Source: Symbiodinium natans (lineage: Eukaryota > Sar > Dinophyceae > Suessiales > Symbiodiniaceae). From it: a stretch of DNA of 64,000 nt. Position numbers and translations under genes: made by a program. Shown here piece by piece: positions 9,418 to 20,395 of this stretch (position 1 is the first letter of the stretch; every line of letters begins with the position of its first letter). The notes beneath the pieces were generated by a model. The model was not told the origin of the DNA, ran no database searches, and saw only the letters and a program-made list of their open reading frames with translations. The stretch spans positions 705,001-769,000 of the forward strand of contig CAJNDS010002479.1 of assembly GCA_905221605.1 (NCBI GenBank). Direction: 5' to 3'.

Positions 9418-9541
9418 GGGTTTCAGGCTCAGGGTTTAGGGCTTTGGGTCATAGGGTTTAGGGTTATAGGGTTTAGGGTTTAGGGTTTAGGGTTTAGGGT
9501 TTAGGGTTTAGGGTTTAGGGTTTAGGGTTTAGGGTTTAGGG
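9418..9541 (+). repeat. Telomere-type tract (TTTAGGG)
   Basis: Degenerate units, then about 11 perfect units. Confidence 0.95.
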
Positions 9542-9650
9542 TGTAAACATGCCCAGAGGCGTTCGGTGGGGCTCCCGTCTGGTGCTCCTCGTATGGACGC
9601 GGCCAAAGGGCTCTTCGCCCCACGCCGATCAGGGGCAGCATGGCTGCCTT

Positions 9651-9765
9651 TAGGGTTTAGGGTTTAGGGTTTAGGGTTTAGGGTTTAGGGTTTAGGGTTT
9701 AGGGTTTAGGGTTTAGGGTTTAGGGTTTAGGGTTTAGGGTTTAGGGTTTAGGGTTTAGGGTTTAT
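9651..9765 (+). repeat. Telomere-type tract (TTTAGGG), about 16 perfect units
   Basis: One of the longest perfect tracts. The 100-base spacer before it (9550-9650) is GC-rich with open frames on both strands; no gene call is made there. Confidence 0.95.
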
Positions 9766-9896
9766 AATTTGGGTTTACATTGTAGAGCTGAATGATTGCG
9801 AGCTGTTTTTGCCTTAGGCCCTACACAGCCCAATAGTTGAAGTTTAACCTGTCGGGTGTCCATGTCTTAGGAAAGACGAAGCTTCTCTTTACATAA

Positions 9897-9995
9897 TATA
9901 TATATATATATCTATATAATTTATTTATTTATCTATTTATTTATTTATTTATTTATATTTTTGTTCATTATTATTATTTGTTATCATTATTATTA
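9897..9995. repeat. AT-rich microsatellite (TA and TTTA units)
   Basis: (TA)n then TTTA/TTAT repeats; non-coding. The following 10015-10165 is GC-rich with two overlapping open + frames, one containing SLGLHILVRSSSFRPGPP; too ambiguous to call. Confidence 0.9.
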
Positions 9996-10257
9996 TATAG
10001 TTTGTTTTTAGGGGGGGTGGCGGGTGGAGAGCATATGAGAGCCTTGGCCTGCACATTCTGGTCAGGAGCAGTTCTTTCAGACCCGGCCCGCCCCAAAGGC
10101 TTGACGCTGCAAAACGAAAAGTCTGCGAGTGCAAATGCTCGCGGCTCGCGGGCCCTTTCCTCTGAACCGCCCTAAACCCTAAACCCTAAATCCTAAACCC
10201 TAAACCCTAAACTAACCCTAAACCCTAAACCCATCGGCCCCGCTTCGACTCTGCAAG

Positions 10258-10317
10258 CCGAGGACGTGCTACTTTAAGCCCGGGAGCGGCCCAAGCATAT
10301 GGCTCACCGGCGAGGAC
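10258..10317 (+). CDS. Candidate internal exon, GT donor
   Basis: After CTGCAAG the frame reads PRTCYFKPGSGPSIWLTGED and ends at GTGGGT. Phase 0 at both ends. The YFKPGSGPSIWLTGED composition looks like a folded domain; family unknown. Confidence 0.5.
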
Positions 10318-10477
10318 GTGGGTTTTCAGGGCTTTGGGTGTTCGGCTTGATTTTATCAAGGGGTTTAGGGTTTAGGTTTTAGGGTTTAGGGCGTGCAAGC
10401 CCAAAACCCTGTGCGAAAGGGGTTTAGGTGACGCCGCCTTCATTGGCTATTTTGGCCTTTCGGGGATTTTCGGGGCA

Positions 10478-10690
10478 CCCTAAACCCTAGACCCTAAAGC
10501 CTAAACCCTAAACCCCTAAGCCCTAAACCCCAAACCTTAAACCCGAAACCCGAAACCCGAAACCCTAAACCCTAAACCCTAAACCCTAAACCCTAAACCC
10601 TAAACCCTAAACCCTAAACCCTAAACCCTAAACCCTAAACCCTAAACCCTAAACCCTAAACCCTAAACCCTAAACCCTCACCCTACACCC
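10478..10690 (-). repeat. Telomere-type tract (CCCTAAA), long
   Basis: Degenerate start (CCCGAAA, CCCCAAA), then about 17 near-perfect units. Confidence 0.95.
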
Positions 10691-10850
10691 CAAACCACAA
10701 AACCCCACACCACCCAAATGATGGAGCCCCACGGGATGCCCGGGCTCGAGCTCGTTCCATGTCTTTGCAAGATGAGAGGGCCTGGAGCCCAAACCCAGGG
10801 TTTACAGTTCAGTAGGGTTTAGGTCAAAGTCCGTGGCAAGGGTTTAGGGA

Positions 10851-10960
10851 TACTTGAAGGCGCCTGGGCAGATAGAAGTAGGTTTAACAGGAAGGTATCC
10901 CAGCACCTTAATTGTGGCACGTTATAGCCCTATTGCTAACTACCTATGAACCTCCAAGTA
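10851..10960. mobile_element. Hairpin element, family B
   Basis: Ends TACTTGAAGGCGCCTGGG and CTACCTATGAACCTCCAAGTA (20 bases or fewer pair), with AGAAGTAGG facing CCTATTGC inside. Confidence 0.7.
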
Positions 10961-11383
10961 GGCCCCGAACCCCTAAACCCTAAACAACCCTAAGCCGTAC
11001 AAATCCCTAAGCCCGAAACCCTAAACCTAAACCCTAAACCCTATTAAACCCTAATGTTGGACCCGCTTTAGTATCGGCCCCCTCTTTAAAGACAAATTGG
11101 CTGAATTATTCAGGACACTCTGACTGTTTGGGAGTCCCTCTTTAAAGACAAATCGTCTGGGCGCCATAAGAAAATTCCACGTGGCGCGCCTTTAAAAGAG
11201 ATTGCCGGGCATCGCTGCCCCTGTTTAACTTATCTAAACTCCTCCCTACTAACATCATATAAACCCCCGGGGCCGTCTAAACAGAGCAAAACCCAGCCTC
11301 GACTGTTCGGGGGGGGGGGGGGGGGGCACACTAAAGGAGGTGCCACATGAAACCCTAAACCCAAGACTGCTTTTCTTTCTCAG

Positions 11384-11480
11384 AGTTTCGGGCGAGGACT
11401 TGGAGAAAGCCGCAGCAGTCCCCGAAGCAACCGGCAGAAAGTTTCTCGGCTTCCAACTCCCTTCAGCCTCAAGTCTTAAA
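11384..11480 (+). CDS. Candidate internal exon with strong polypyrimidine acceptor
   Basis: Preceded by TGCTTTTCTTTCTCAG, the best acceptor in the region. Reads VSGEDLEKAAAVPEATGRKF and LGFQLPSASSLK, ending AAA|GCTAGG (GC donor). Family not recognised. Confidence 0.55.
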
Positions 11481-11595
11481 GCTAGGTTTAGGGTGTAGGG
11501 TTTAGGGTTTAGGGGAACTCTTTAGGGTTTAGGGTTAGGGGCCCTAAACCATGGGGTGGGTGGGGGAGGGCAGTCTACGCCTTTCGTACGCTTAG

Positions 11596-11672
11596 GGCTA
11601 TTTTCAATTTCGATCAACTGGTTGCGGAAGGCGAGCAAGGTCGTTTTGGCATTGTCACTTTTCGGTTGCGAA
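11596..11672 (+). CDS. Candidate exon joined in frame to 11729
   Basis: After CTTAG it reads AIFNFDQLVAEGEQGRFGIV then TFRLR and ends A|GTGCAC. The split codon A+GG makes Arg with the exon at 11729, giving a continuous beta-strand-like sequence. Family not recognised. Confidence 0.5.
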
Positions 11673-11728
11673 GTGCACAGCTAATCAACCCCCAAACCCC
11701 AAATCCTAAGCCAAACTCCACTGCCCAG

Positions 11729-11797
11729 GGGCTTTCGAGGGCGCCGTGGTTCACGCTGGCGTCCAGCAGCTGCCTGTATCCATTGTGGAGTTTCAAG
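11729..11797 (+). CDS. Candidate exon, donor formed by GTTTAG
   Basis: Acceptor CTGCCCAG, then AFEGAVVHAGVQQLPVSIVE and FQ, donor G|GTTTAG at a telomere-type unit. Alternating hydrophobic pattern. Joins in frame to 11596. Confidence 0.55.
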
Positions 11798-11997
11798 GTT
11801 TAGGGTTTATAGGGGTTTCTAAGGGCTTAGGGTTTAGAGTTTAAGGGATGGTTTGTCGTGCTGCGAGTGCTTGGATTCAGAATCTGCATGGCACGCATAA
11901 TGACTTGTGGGTTGGAAGCCGCTCTGGCGAAGTTTTGTTGGGTTAGAGGATGAAAGCTTCAGCAGGCGAGACATGGAACACTTGCAGCCCATGCCCT

Positions 11998-12074
11998 GGG
12001 ATGTTCCCCCTTGTACCAAGAGTCCTTATATAGTCGGGATTGTAATGGGGGTAGCATAAGGGGGAGCATCCCAA
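11998..12074. mobile_element. Hairpin element, family A, with 10-bp target duplication
   Basis: GGGATGTTCCCCCTTGTAC at the left faces GCATAAGGGGGAGCATCCCAA at the right. The exact direct repeat CCCATGCCCT flanks it at 11988-11997 and 12075-12084. The left flank 11893-11996 contains a protein-like frame (LEDESFSRRDMEHLQPMPW), so insertion may have hit an exon. Confidence 0.85.
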
Positions 12075-12297
12075 CCCATGCCCTGTAATCAGCGGGTTCC
12101 GATGACTGGGCTTCCCCCATTTGTGCCTGGCTTCTATGGGGCCTTGCTGTCCTTTCTTGCGGCACAGACCCTCTACGCACTCTAAACTCTAAATCCTAAA
12201 CCCTAAACTTTAGGCCCTAAACCCAGGTTCTTTGTCCCAAAAGCCTCTAGATGGATTCTCAGGTTCTTAGTTCCAAAGCCCCCTTGCTTGACCCTGT

Positions 12298-12435
12298 TCA
12301 AGGAGGGGCCCCCCAAGTTTTAAGTAGAATCATAAGGGCCCTAAATTGGCTTACAAGGTCCCTAAATTCAGTGATAAGTCCCTGGACTATAGTTAAGATG
12401 ATAGTAACCATATAGTAAGGGGCCCCCTCCTTGTA
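12298..12435. mobile_element. Hairpin element, family C
   Basis: Ends TCAAGGAGGGGCCCCCCAAG and GGGGCCCCCTCCTTGTA; intact inner arms. Opposite orientation to the copies at 7047 and 45672. Confidence 0.8.
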
Positions 12436-13137
12436 GCAGCCCTAAACCCTAAACCCTAAACCCTAAGCCCTAAACCCTAATCCCTTTGCTTGACCCTGTA
12501 GCATCTCTGAGGATGATGCGCCTGAGTCCTGATTGGCTGAGGCATTGTAGGCTACGGCTACGGGCTTCAGCCAGGGCCGCCCCAAACACCACTACCTTAC
12601 CAGAGTAGGCAACATTTAAGCTTCTTTGGGTTCTTGTATTCCCTTTGTATAACCCTTAGAACTTAGGGTTTAGGGTTTAGGGTAAAGGTTAAGCTACTGC
12701 TGATGCATTCTGTTCTGTTGGGCATTCCCACCCGGACCCGCAAACCGGCTTCTACTCAACCTCTGGATTGTATTCCTCGCCGCGTGTCTTGTGATAGCGC
12801 TTCAGTTGCATGTTCGTTGCTTTCCGGCTTCAGTCTGTTTAGTTGTTTTTGAAATGGCAAGTGTCCCGAAGCCCCTAAACCCACTACATCTCGAAACCTT
12901 CAACCGCGGGTACGAAAGTGCTTCGTGGTTGAAACCCACCGTCTAGCACAGGGCACGGCAGGCTGCAACATGTCACCGGGCAAAGCTTGGCCCACCCGGC
13001 CCAAGGCATTTCAAGGTCGCACTTAACTTCCCTAAGCCCTAGCTCCACGGCAATAGATATTACTCAGTTTATTTATTGATTATATATACTATGTAATAGC
13101 CAAAAAGCATCAAAAATGTACTATGCCTGAAACCCAG
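12436..13137. other. Stretch without a supported gene
   Basis: Holds a CCCTAAA tract (12440-12482), a family F-like half (12612-12655, TTCTTTGGGTTCTTGTATTC), short TTTAGGG units (12663-12685) and non-repeat sequence with no clear exon. Confidence 0.6.
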
Positions 13138-13206
13138 ATTTTTGACTCCTTGAAAGCCGGACATGTTCCAGCCGACGCCGAGCCGAAGTTCACAGGGCTG
13201 TTGGGG
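13138..13206 (+). CDS. Candidate exon joined in frame to 13272
   Basis: Acceptor AACCCAG, then IFDSLKAGHVPADAEPKFTG and LLG, donor GGG|GCCCCG (GC). Phase 0 at both ends. Confidence 0.5.
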
Positions 13207-13271
13207 GCCCCGAAACAAAAAACGCTAAACCCTAAACGCCCAATTCAGAAGCGTTGGCGCCTAAGTTTCAG

Positions 13272-13352
13272 AATGCTCATCTCCTCCGTGGCCCGCGAGA
13301 CATTGCCGATGTCCTCTGTCCAACGGCCATCGTATCTCAAAGTCGGCTGCCC
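13272..13352 (+). CDS. Candidate exon after very short intron
   Basis: Acceptor AGTTTCAG, reads NAHLLRGPRDIADVLCPTAI and VSQSRLP, donor GTCACC. The intron 13207-13271 would be only 65 bases and carries two CCTAAAC units. It joins in frame to 13138. Family not recognised. Confidence 0.5.
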
Positions 13353-13699
13353 GTCACCCTTTTTGATTTTGCTATAATCATTTTCTCAATAATTTTGGGG
13401 CTCTAATCCCCAAGAAACAGCCAACATTAGGGGGTTTTGCTAGGGTTCCAAATTTTGTATAGGAAGTTTGGGTACCCCTATGCTGGCAAATGCCCCACGC
13501 CTGGTGTTTTGCTTCGATTTTTCCCCAGAAGCCTACGGTATATCCGTCCCTTATATGACCGTTTAAGAGATTCTACCAGGGTTACCTTAGTTCCCGAGTA
13601 AGAACCAGAAAGTCAAGAGCCACCCTACACCCTGAACCCTAAACCCTAAACCCCCCATGCGTTCATTGTGGGAGGCTGGAAGATCCCCTTGAATCATAG

Positions 13700-13802
13700 G
13701 GTCCCTAACAGTTCAGGGGGGGTGTGTAACCCAAGGTTCCCTAGTACTCCCCGCTGCTCCCTAAGGTTCCCTAAGGTTTCTTAAGGGTACCTACCACAAA
13801 CC
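13700..13802. mobile_element. Hairpin element, family E, reverse orientation
   Basis: GTGTGTAACCCAAGGTTCCC and CTCCCTAAGGTTCCCTAAGG are reverse complements of the copies at 2121 and 14330. Left edge uncertain. Confidence 0.6.
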
Positions 13803-14215
13803 CTAAGGGTTTAGGGTTTAGGGTTTACAGTCAGGGGCTCCGATCTGGCTGGTCCCCAAGTCCAGTGGCAAAAAGGGTTTAGGGTTTAGGCCCTCAACCC
13901 CATGGCCTACCATCATGGAACCCCTCCCTTAAGGACCCTCTGATTGAAGCTGACAGAGGAGCAGACCATCATGTGAGCGGATCCAAAGCTGTTGCGCAGT
14001 CGGGCTTGGTGCCTTTCGGGTTTTGGGGTTTAGGGTTTAGGGTTTAGGGCTAGGATTTAGGGTTTAGGGTTTAGGGTTCAGGGTTTAGGGGTTAGGGCTA
14101 GGGTACGGGTTTTGGGGCTTCTTTGGGTTGCTTTGGAAGGGCCTCTGGGCTTCCCAAGCACCCAAGCCTGTGCCTAAACCCCAAAGCCTAGACCCTAAAC
14201 TTATCGGGTTCTTAA

Positions 14216-14319
14216 GCTTAGTAGCTGAGTGAGCACACTTTACACTTTTAGGATACTATAGTCCCCTATAGAACTGAAAGCGTACACCTTTTTGGGGGCT
14301 TATGAACTCAGCAACTAAG
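14216..14319. mobile_element. Hairpin element, family G, second copy
   Basis: CTTAGTAGCTGAGTGAGCAC at the left and GAACTCAGCAACTAAG at the right are inverted copies. More symmetrical than the 4817 copy. Confidence 0.75.
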
Positions 14320-14329
14320 TAAGGAAACG

Positions 14330-14460
14330 GGGCTTCATGCGGGTTAGGTACCTAGGGAACCTTAGGGAAGCTTAGGGAGCCTTAGGGAGTAGTGAGGAGT
14401 ATTTTGGGAACCTTGGGTTACATATGCCCCTTGAAACCCCATCCCTTAAGAACCCTACAA
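14330..14460. mobile_element. Hairpin element, family E, next to element G
   Basis: GGGGCTTCATGCGGGTT at the left, then CCTAGGGAACCTTAGGGAAG repeats and GGGTTACATATGCCCCTTGA; right end CCATCCCTTAAGAACC. Lies about ten bases after element G. Confidence 0.65.
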
Positions 14461-16367
14461 TAAACCTCTTGCCGAATACGTTTGAAGACCTTACTGGACC
14501 CCCTCAACCCCCCAACCCAACCAACAATGGCTACAACATTCATAGTAACCATCATCAGAAAAAGGGAATAGTTAACATTGCAAGGCGTGTCCTGGAGGAG
14601 CCCATCGGAAAATCTCCACTTCAAATCAGTTTCTGAGGAGTTAGGAGGTCAGGGTTCAGGCCCCTAAACTGTAAATCCAACCCCTTAGGGTTCCAACACC
14701 AAAAACACCCCCAAACCCGTAGACGCCCCCTCCCCCCTCTAAACAATTTTAATCTCACACCCCAAAACCCTAAATGCCTAGACCGCAAGCTTCCTGACCT
14801 TTCTGAAGCCCTAAACCCAGAGCCCTAAACCCTGAACCCCAAACCCTAAACCCTAAGCCCCTAAGCCCTATACCCTAAACCCCAAACCCTAAACCCCAAG
14901 CCCTAAACCCTAAACCCTAAACCCTCACCCTAAGCTTTAAGCCCTCAGCCTTAAACGCTACGGCAGGCTTCCCGTTGCGGGGATTGAGCCTCTCTGCGAC
15001 CTGCCGCACGGCTCCTCCCCCTCCGGGGCTGAGTAGAGGCTCGGAACGATTTGGGGTTTTTGGGGTCTTTGGGCTTTTAGGGTTTAGGGTTTAGGGTTTG
15101 GGGTTTATGGTTTAGGGTTGAGAGAGAGAGGGTTTAGGGTTCAAGGTTTCGGGTTTCGGGCTCATGTAGGCAGATAGCTTGTTTGATGTCTTTGCTGACT
15201 TGCCGTCTCCCCTCGTTGTCTATACATAGTTCTTGGAAGCAGCCATGGTAGCATTGCAGCAGTGGCAGAGTTTACAATTCTGAGGCCACAGCTTACGAAT
15301 GAGCAGCTGAGGGTTGTAGTATCTCCAAACCCTATAGAAACCCTAACTTACTCAGGTAGGGAGCACATGGTCATGGCAACCAGGTGAACTCGCAAAAGCC
15401 GCTGAGGGTGTCAGCCCACACAGGAGTGGCTTTGAGAAAAGCCTAAACCCAAGCCCAGAAGCCATAAACTGAAGGTTGGGGTACTATACTTTGAGGTCTT
15501 TTTTGGTTCTGGGTTCGGGTTTTGGCTACTCATACCTAAAATTAGACCTAAGAAGTATATCCTTTTTGTCAAGGGTTTGCCCCAAAGTCGGGCAAATGGA
15601 GTGTTTACGTTTACGGATATATAGACGCTCCCCAAAAAGAGTAGGATTCCCTTATAGTAACGAACCCATGAAGGTACCCTTACATTCGAAGGTACACTTG
15701 GTTTCCCTCAGAATCACGAACCTAAGGTACCCCGAACTTCGAGAAAAAACACATCGAAACGCTGCAGGCTGCAACCCTAACCCTAAACCCCAAACCCTAA
15801 ACCCTAAATTCAAAGCCCCAAACCCTAAACCCCAAACCCTAAACCCCAAACCCTAATGTCTTCGGCGAGGCCTGCACAGCCTACCTTGGCAGACTGCTTC
15901 ACCCTTTCACCGACGTCGACATGTTTTCACGAAAGGGCTTAGGGTTTACAGCTGCTGCTCTGAGTCTGGGTTCAAAAACGGGTTTAGGGTTTAGGGTTTA
16001 GGGCTTAGGGTGTTCAAAACAGAGTTTCGGGCTGAGGGGTGCGAAGGCCACATCCTCGTTAGGCTTTCTGAGCTGTTTATCTCGCATGGGCAAACGACCG
16101 AACATACTGCCCGAAGGTCTGTTGAATGGAAAACTTAGGGGTTAGGGTCGACAACCCCAATCCTGACTAGGGGGAATTAAACCCTAAAGCCTAAAGCCTA
16201 AGCCCTAAACCCTAGGGTTTTTCGGGTTCCGTCTTTCGGGTGCCGCTGCCCGCCTCCATGCACCACCTTTTCGCCGCAGTGGGTATCTTGCGCATGCTGT
16301 TCAAAAGCGCCGCCGGCTTTAGGGTTTAGGGTTTAGGGTTCAGGGTTAAGGGTTTAAGGGTTGAGGC

Positions 16368-16469
16368 TTGGGATGTTCCCCCTTCTACTGGCAGTCCTTT
16401 ATAAGGATGACGACAGGGGGTTCTAGAATCTCAATGTAGGAGCTGCTAGAAAGCAAGGGAACATCCCAA
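16368..16469. mobile_element. Hairpin element, family A, near-perfect target duplication
   Basis: TTGGGATGTTCCCCCTTCTA faces AAGGGAACATCCCAA. Flanks GTTGAGGC (16360-16367) and GTTTAGGC (16470-16477) differ by one base, consistent with an 8-bp duplication. Confidence 0.8.
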
Positions 16470-16514
16470 GTTTAGGCCTTATAGGAGGAGGCGCATCGGG
16501 GGTTTTCCGAAGTG

Positions 16515-16583
16515 GGGGGTTTAGGGTTTAGGGTTTAGGGTTTAGGGTTTAGGGTTTAGGGTTTAGGGTTTAGGGTTTAGGGT
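16515..16583 (+). repeat. Telomere-type tract (TTTAGGG)
   Basis: About nine perfect units, followed by TTATAAGGGAATCCTAC. Confidence 0.95.
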
Positions 16584-17872
16584 TATAAGGGAATCCTACT
16601 GTTTGGGGTCCATTTCAGGGGTCCCCTATTTTCGTAAATCCCCAATTAGTTTAAGCCTTGGATTCTTGTTTTCTGGTTCATCATCGGCTCAACCTTCAGT
16701 TGAAACGGTATAAACCTGGCCTTCGGCACGTCGGCAGACCCCTAAACCCGAAACCCTAAACCCCAAACCCTAAACCCTAAACCCAAAACTGGCCAACCTG
16801 GGCTTTGAGAATGTTGTAGGCGGGCCTGGGTTTTGAGGGGCTGGGAGTGAGGGTAGAGAAGTGTTCTAGCCAAAACCTATGGCCCCCTTAGGAATTATTT
16901 GTTAAATATATGTATCTTTATGTAAGCATTAAACATACTATTCTTCTTAAGGGTCTAAGGGGAATATATTAAGGTCCCCAAGCCCAGTCGAGACGCCTAA
17001 GCCCGAAGTCCTCAAGCCCCTTCGACTCGAAACACCTGCAAAATGCACATCTCACAGCAAAAGCTGGTCAGTCGACCGCTGTATGAGGCTTGCACGGAGT
17101 TTAATATGGGCATACGATACTGTTTCTAGAATTGCCGATGTAGCAACTACCCAGCCGATGTCTGCTGAGGTCGAGCGAGGCACCCGTGTCCAAGCACTTA
17201 GACCGGCCGCATCCTCACTTGTCAAAAAATAAAGAGTTGCCTAAAGAGCTACCAATATCATCCCGTGAGAGTCCCTAGATAAGTCAATACATGTATATGC
17301 ATATATAAGCAAGGCTAGTTCCTACATACTCAAAGGGTCCATGTACCTATGGCATAGACTTGGGCCCTGAAGCTAGAACCCCTTGAAGGCGGCCCAAGTA
17401 TAGACTATATAGGAAAACGCACCCTGTGGGATAGGAAGCTGCATGATGAATGCGACGGCTTTAAAGGAGTTGCAGGGTTTAGGGTTTATAGGGTTTACGG
17501 AAAACTGTAGGCCCGAAAACGAGGTCTGGTTCGAGCATGCTGTGAGGTCTTTCTGCCAAATGCTGATTCATCTCTTTTGGGTTTAGGGTTTCGGGTTTAG
17601 GCGGCGCACCGCGTGTTCTGATTCAGGAAGAGAGCTGCGCCAGCTCTCGCAGAACTTTAAGTTTTGCTCTCGCACGCGTGCCTGCATTCTCCAAGCGTTC
17701 AACACATCGTGGCCGGTGTAAGGTTTAGGGTTTGGGAATGGTCGTGCCACTTCTTGGGAGATCCAGTACCAGCCAGATGAAGCTGACTGCGCTGGATCCA
17801 GCGGCCTGGATCAGATCACGTGCTCCTTATGCCTCATGGTGAAGGTTCAGGATCTCCAGATGATGCTTTCAG

Positions 17873-17952
17873 CTTGCACTTTGTGATGCACTACCCTGAG
17901 AGGAGGACGGGCGAATTCCCCATCGCTACACAGCTCTTCATCAGCACCCCTG
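17873..17952 (+). CDS. Candidate exon joined in frame to 18004
   Basis: Acceptor GCTTTCAG, reads LHFVMHYPERRTGEFPIATQ and LFISTP, donor G|GTCCCC in a telomere-like unit. The split codon G+AG gives Glu with the exon at 18004. Family not recognised. Confidence 0.5.
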
Positions 17953-18003
17953 GTCCCCTAAACCCTAAAACCTATAACCTAAACCCACCCTAATGCCTTC
18001 AAG

Positions 18004-18070
18004 AGGATGATCCCGGATGGATCGAAGCAGCAATTGGCACCACCGGCCAGCAGCGGCCCCTGAGCCCGAG
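18004..18070 (+). CDS. Candidate exon
   Basis: After CCTTCAAG the frame set by the previous exon reads EDDPGWIEAAIGTTGQQRPL and SPR. Right border uncertain (GC or GA options). Confidence 0.45.
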
Positions 18071-18295
18071 AACCCCTCAACCCTAGACGACCCTGAACCC
18101 CAAACCCCCTAAAACCCTTAAAACCTCTAAAGTAAGCCCGGCTGAATCCGCCTGACCAGGTGCTACCCTGAACCCTAAACCCTGAACCCTGAACCCTAAA
18201 CCCTAAACCCTAAACCCTGAACCCTGAACCCTGAACTTTAAACCCTAAACCCTGAACCCGTAGCCAGGGAAACGAAGATCCCGGACCGGCCCAAG

Positions 18296-18334
18296 GTGCT
18301 TGCGCAAGCTGGATGCCCTTGCTGCACACCTGAA
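18296..18334 (+). CDS. Candidate short exon, GC donor
   Basis: After CCCAAG reads CLRKLDALAAHLK and ends AAG|GCTTGC. Helical. The phase-0 frame is also open, so the frame is not certain. Confidence 0.35.
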
Positions 18335-18562
18335 GGCTTGCCTTAGGGTCTAGGGTCTTGGGTCTAGGGTGTAGGGTTTAGGGTTTAGGGTCTAGGGTGT
18401 AGGGTTTAGGGTTTAGGGTGTAGGGTTTAGGTGTTACGTCATCTTGTCGCAATTTGTCCTTCTCAACGGCTGGTGTCCTAAACGTCTAGGGCCTAGGGTT
18501 GAGGCTTTCAGGCTTCAGAGGTATCATCGTTACCATATCCCTCCCAAGTCCTTCATGGTCTG

Positions 18563-18680
18563 TACCTGATGATTCACGGGTAGCTTTAAGTAGGGTTATA
18601 TGTAAGGAAACTTGTGTTAGAACCTTAGGTTCGTTCATGTACTTATAGCCCTACTTGTAACTACCCATGAACCTTCATGG
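18563..18680. mobile_element. Hairpin element, family B
   Basis: GATTCACGGGTAGCTTTAAG at the left faces CTTGTAACTACCCATGAACC at the right. Confidence 0.75.
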
Positions 18681-18796
18681 AGAACAGCCTGCATCAAGCA
18701 TCAGTACATGCCGCCCTGGTTCTTAGTAGGGAAGGGCCATATATGGACCCTGTCAGGATGATTTGGAGGGTTTAGGGTTTAGGGTTTAGGGTTTAG

Positions 18797-18989
18797 GGTT
18801 TTGCGCCGTGCTCGAGATGACCTGGAGATAATTGCTGGATTGAGACGGCTGAGAGAGGATCTGCGGACTAGTCTAAGGTCGGACAAAACACCCTCTGTGG
18901 CTCGCTCGTGGCGGGTACGTGTGTACCTGGAGATCTGCGAGGAGTTCAGGAGGACCCAGCAACGCGTCGTGGCCTCCATGACCTCATAG
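18797..18989 (+). CDS. Candidate terminal exon with stop TAG
   Basis: The frame opens from TTTAG of the preceding tract and reads RRARDDLEIIAGLRRLREDL, RTSLRSDKTPSVARSWRVRV, YLEICEEFRRTQQRVVASMT, S and stop. Charged, helical, with Leu at regular spacing, so a coiled coil is likely. The antisense frame is also open but less protein-like. It probably closes the gene that carries the 17873 and 18004 exons. Confidence 0.55.
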
Positions 18990-19671
18990 GTTTGCCGACA
19001 TGTGGACGTGGCGAAGTGCTTTTGAGTGGCTACACTTTCTCAGCAGGTTTGTTTGCGGTTTGTTTGCCGTCAGGTTTCTTTCCGATTCCGACAAGTCGGC
19101 TGGCCTTTTCGATGTCGGCGCTTGAACTTGATGGTGTGTGGGTCGGTATTGGCCTGAGTGGAACTCGGCTTGTGCTGTGATCGGGCTTCAGCTCCCCGAG
19201 TCAAAAAGGGTTTAGGGTCTATAGGGTTTGGGGAGCCCTATTTCCCTGATTCCATGCTAAGAACCAGCCAGTATATTGCATGCGGCAGCGTCCAGGGGGC
19301 TTCAGAACGATCGTCTCCTTCGGAATATTGTTGCGTGTGTAGAACCACTGGAATTTGGGAAGTAACCCTAAACCCTATGAACCCTAAGGGGAGTATAGTG
19401 AAGGTGTTGAGAATCAGGGCTTTCGGGGTGGCCCACTAATCGACAGAAAGTGAGGACGCTAGGTGCACTCGAGAAGCCCGCAAAAATGCAACATATACAG
19501 CAATTGATTTGAGAAGTGGCGGCTTGTGTGTGTGTGTGTGTGTCAACCCTAATTCCTAAACCCTAAACCCTAAACCCTAAACCCTAAACCCTAAACCGCA
19601 GGCATCTCCAAGCATCGGTGCTGTGGACAGCCCCAGGGAGGTGACGCTGCCATGGATGTGGTCCCCTAACC

Positions 19672-19757
19672 CCTTTAGGGTTTAGGGTTTAGGGTTTAGG
19701 GTTTAGGGTTTAGGGTTAAGGGCTTAGGGCTTAGGGCTTAGGGCTTAGGGCTTAGGG
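19672..19757 (+). repeat. Telomere-type tract switching to GCTTAGG units
   Basis: Six TTTAGGG units followed by six GCTTAGG units, so a variant has itself been amplified. Confidence 0.9.
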
Positions 19758-19919
19758 CTCCTGCATCCCCCCGATAACTGCTAGGTAGCCCAGCGGTAGC
19801 AGATACCCGTATTTTCATGGTTTCCCTTATCACAGAGGTGGCAGCTTAGGATGCGTGAAGGGACCCTGTCCCTAAGCAAATACCTCAAGGAAGGTTTAGG
19901 GTTTAGGAGTACTTGAAGG

Positions 19920-20012
19920 CCCAAGGGTAGTTATAAGTAGGTTTGTACATAAGGTTACCGCACAAGTTGCCTTACTCATATCCCTGCGGTATAACTACCC
20001 CTGAATCTTTAA
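19920..20012. mobile_element. Hairpin element, family B
   Basis: TACTTGAAGGCCCAAGGGTA at the left, TAACTACCCCTGAATCTTT at the right; GTTATAAGTAGG inside pairs with the right arm. Confidence 0.7.
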
Positions 20013-20395
20013 AATTGCAAATGGCTCTGCAATGCAACTGCTGATATGCATCTCACGACATGTGGGCCCGAAGCTGAGTCTGAGTCCCTAGTGTAAATGT
20101 AGTGATCTTGGCCAGAAGAGCACTAAACCCTAAACCCTAACAGACACAACTTCCTTGTAGCTAGGAGTTCCCATGACCTCCAGCTGCTGAAGCTCTGAGT
20201 TGTAAAAAAAGAACCTAAACCTTGGATGCACGTAGGGGTTTAGATTTTAGGGGTCTAGATTTCCGGGTTTTTCAAGAAGGGTTTAGTGGTTTGGGTTCAG
20301 TTCAGGGCGACCATGAGAGCCCCAACCCCAAGACAGTGTAATTCCTCCTAAGTAGGCCCCTCGGCATGTTCTTCTGTAGTAAGATGACCCCTTAG

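Larger units (their letters stand above)
14461..17872. other. Mostly intron-like sequence, few exon candidates
   Basis: Telomere-type tracts (14760-14960 degenerate CCCTAAA, 15075-15160 TTTAGGG, 15774-15856, 16515-16583), a family A element, and an inverted-repeat-like stretch at 15480-15740 with GGGGTAC and TAAGGGAATCC words that recur near 16580 and 56200. The frame at 17758-17880 (IQYQPDEADCAGSSGLDQIT) could be another exon. No other gene is supported. Confidence 0.55.

Noticed and set aside
15476-15856. 126-codon + open frame ending in NPKPQTLNPKP
   Set aside because: The tail is translated CCCTAAA repeat; the same NPKP signature marks many spurious frames here (e.g. 2839-3075, 22094-22140, 22894-23130).
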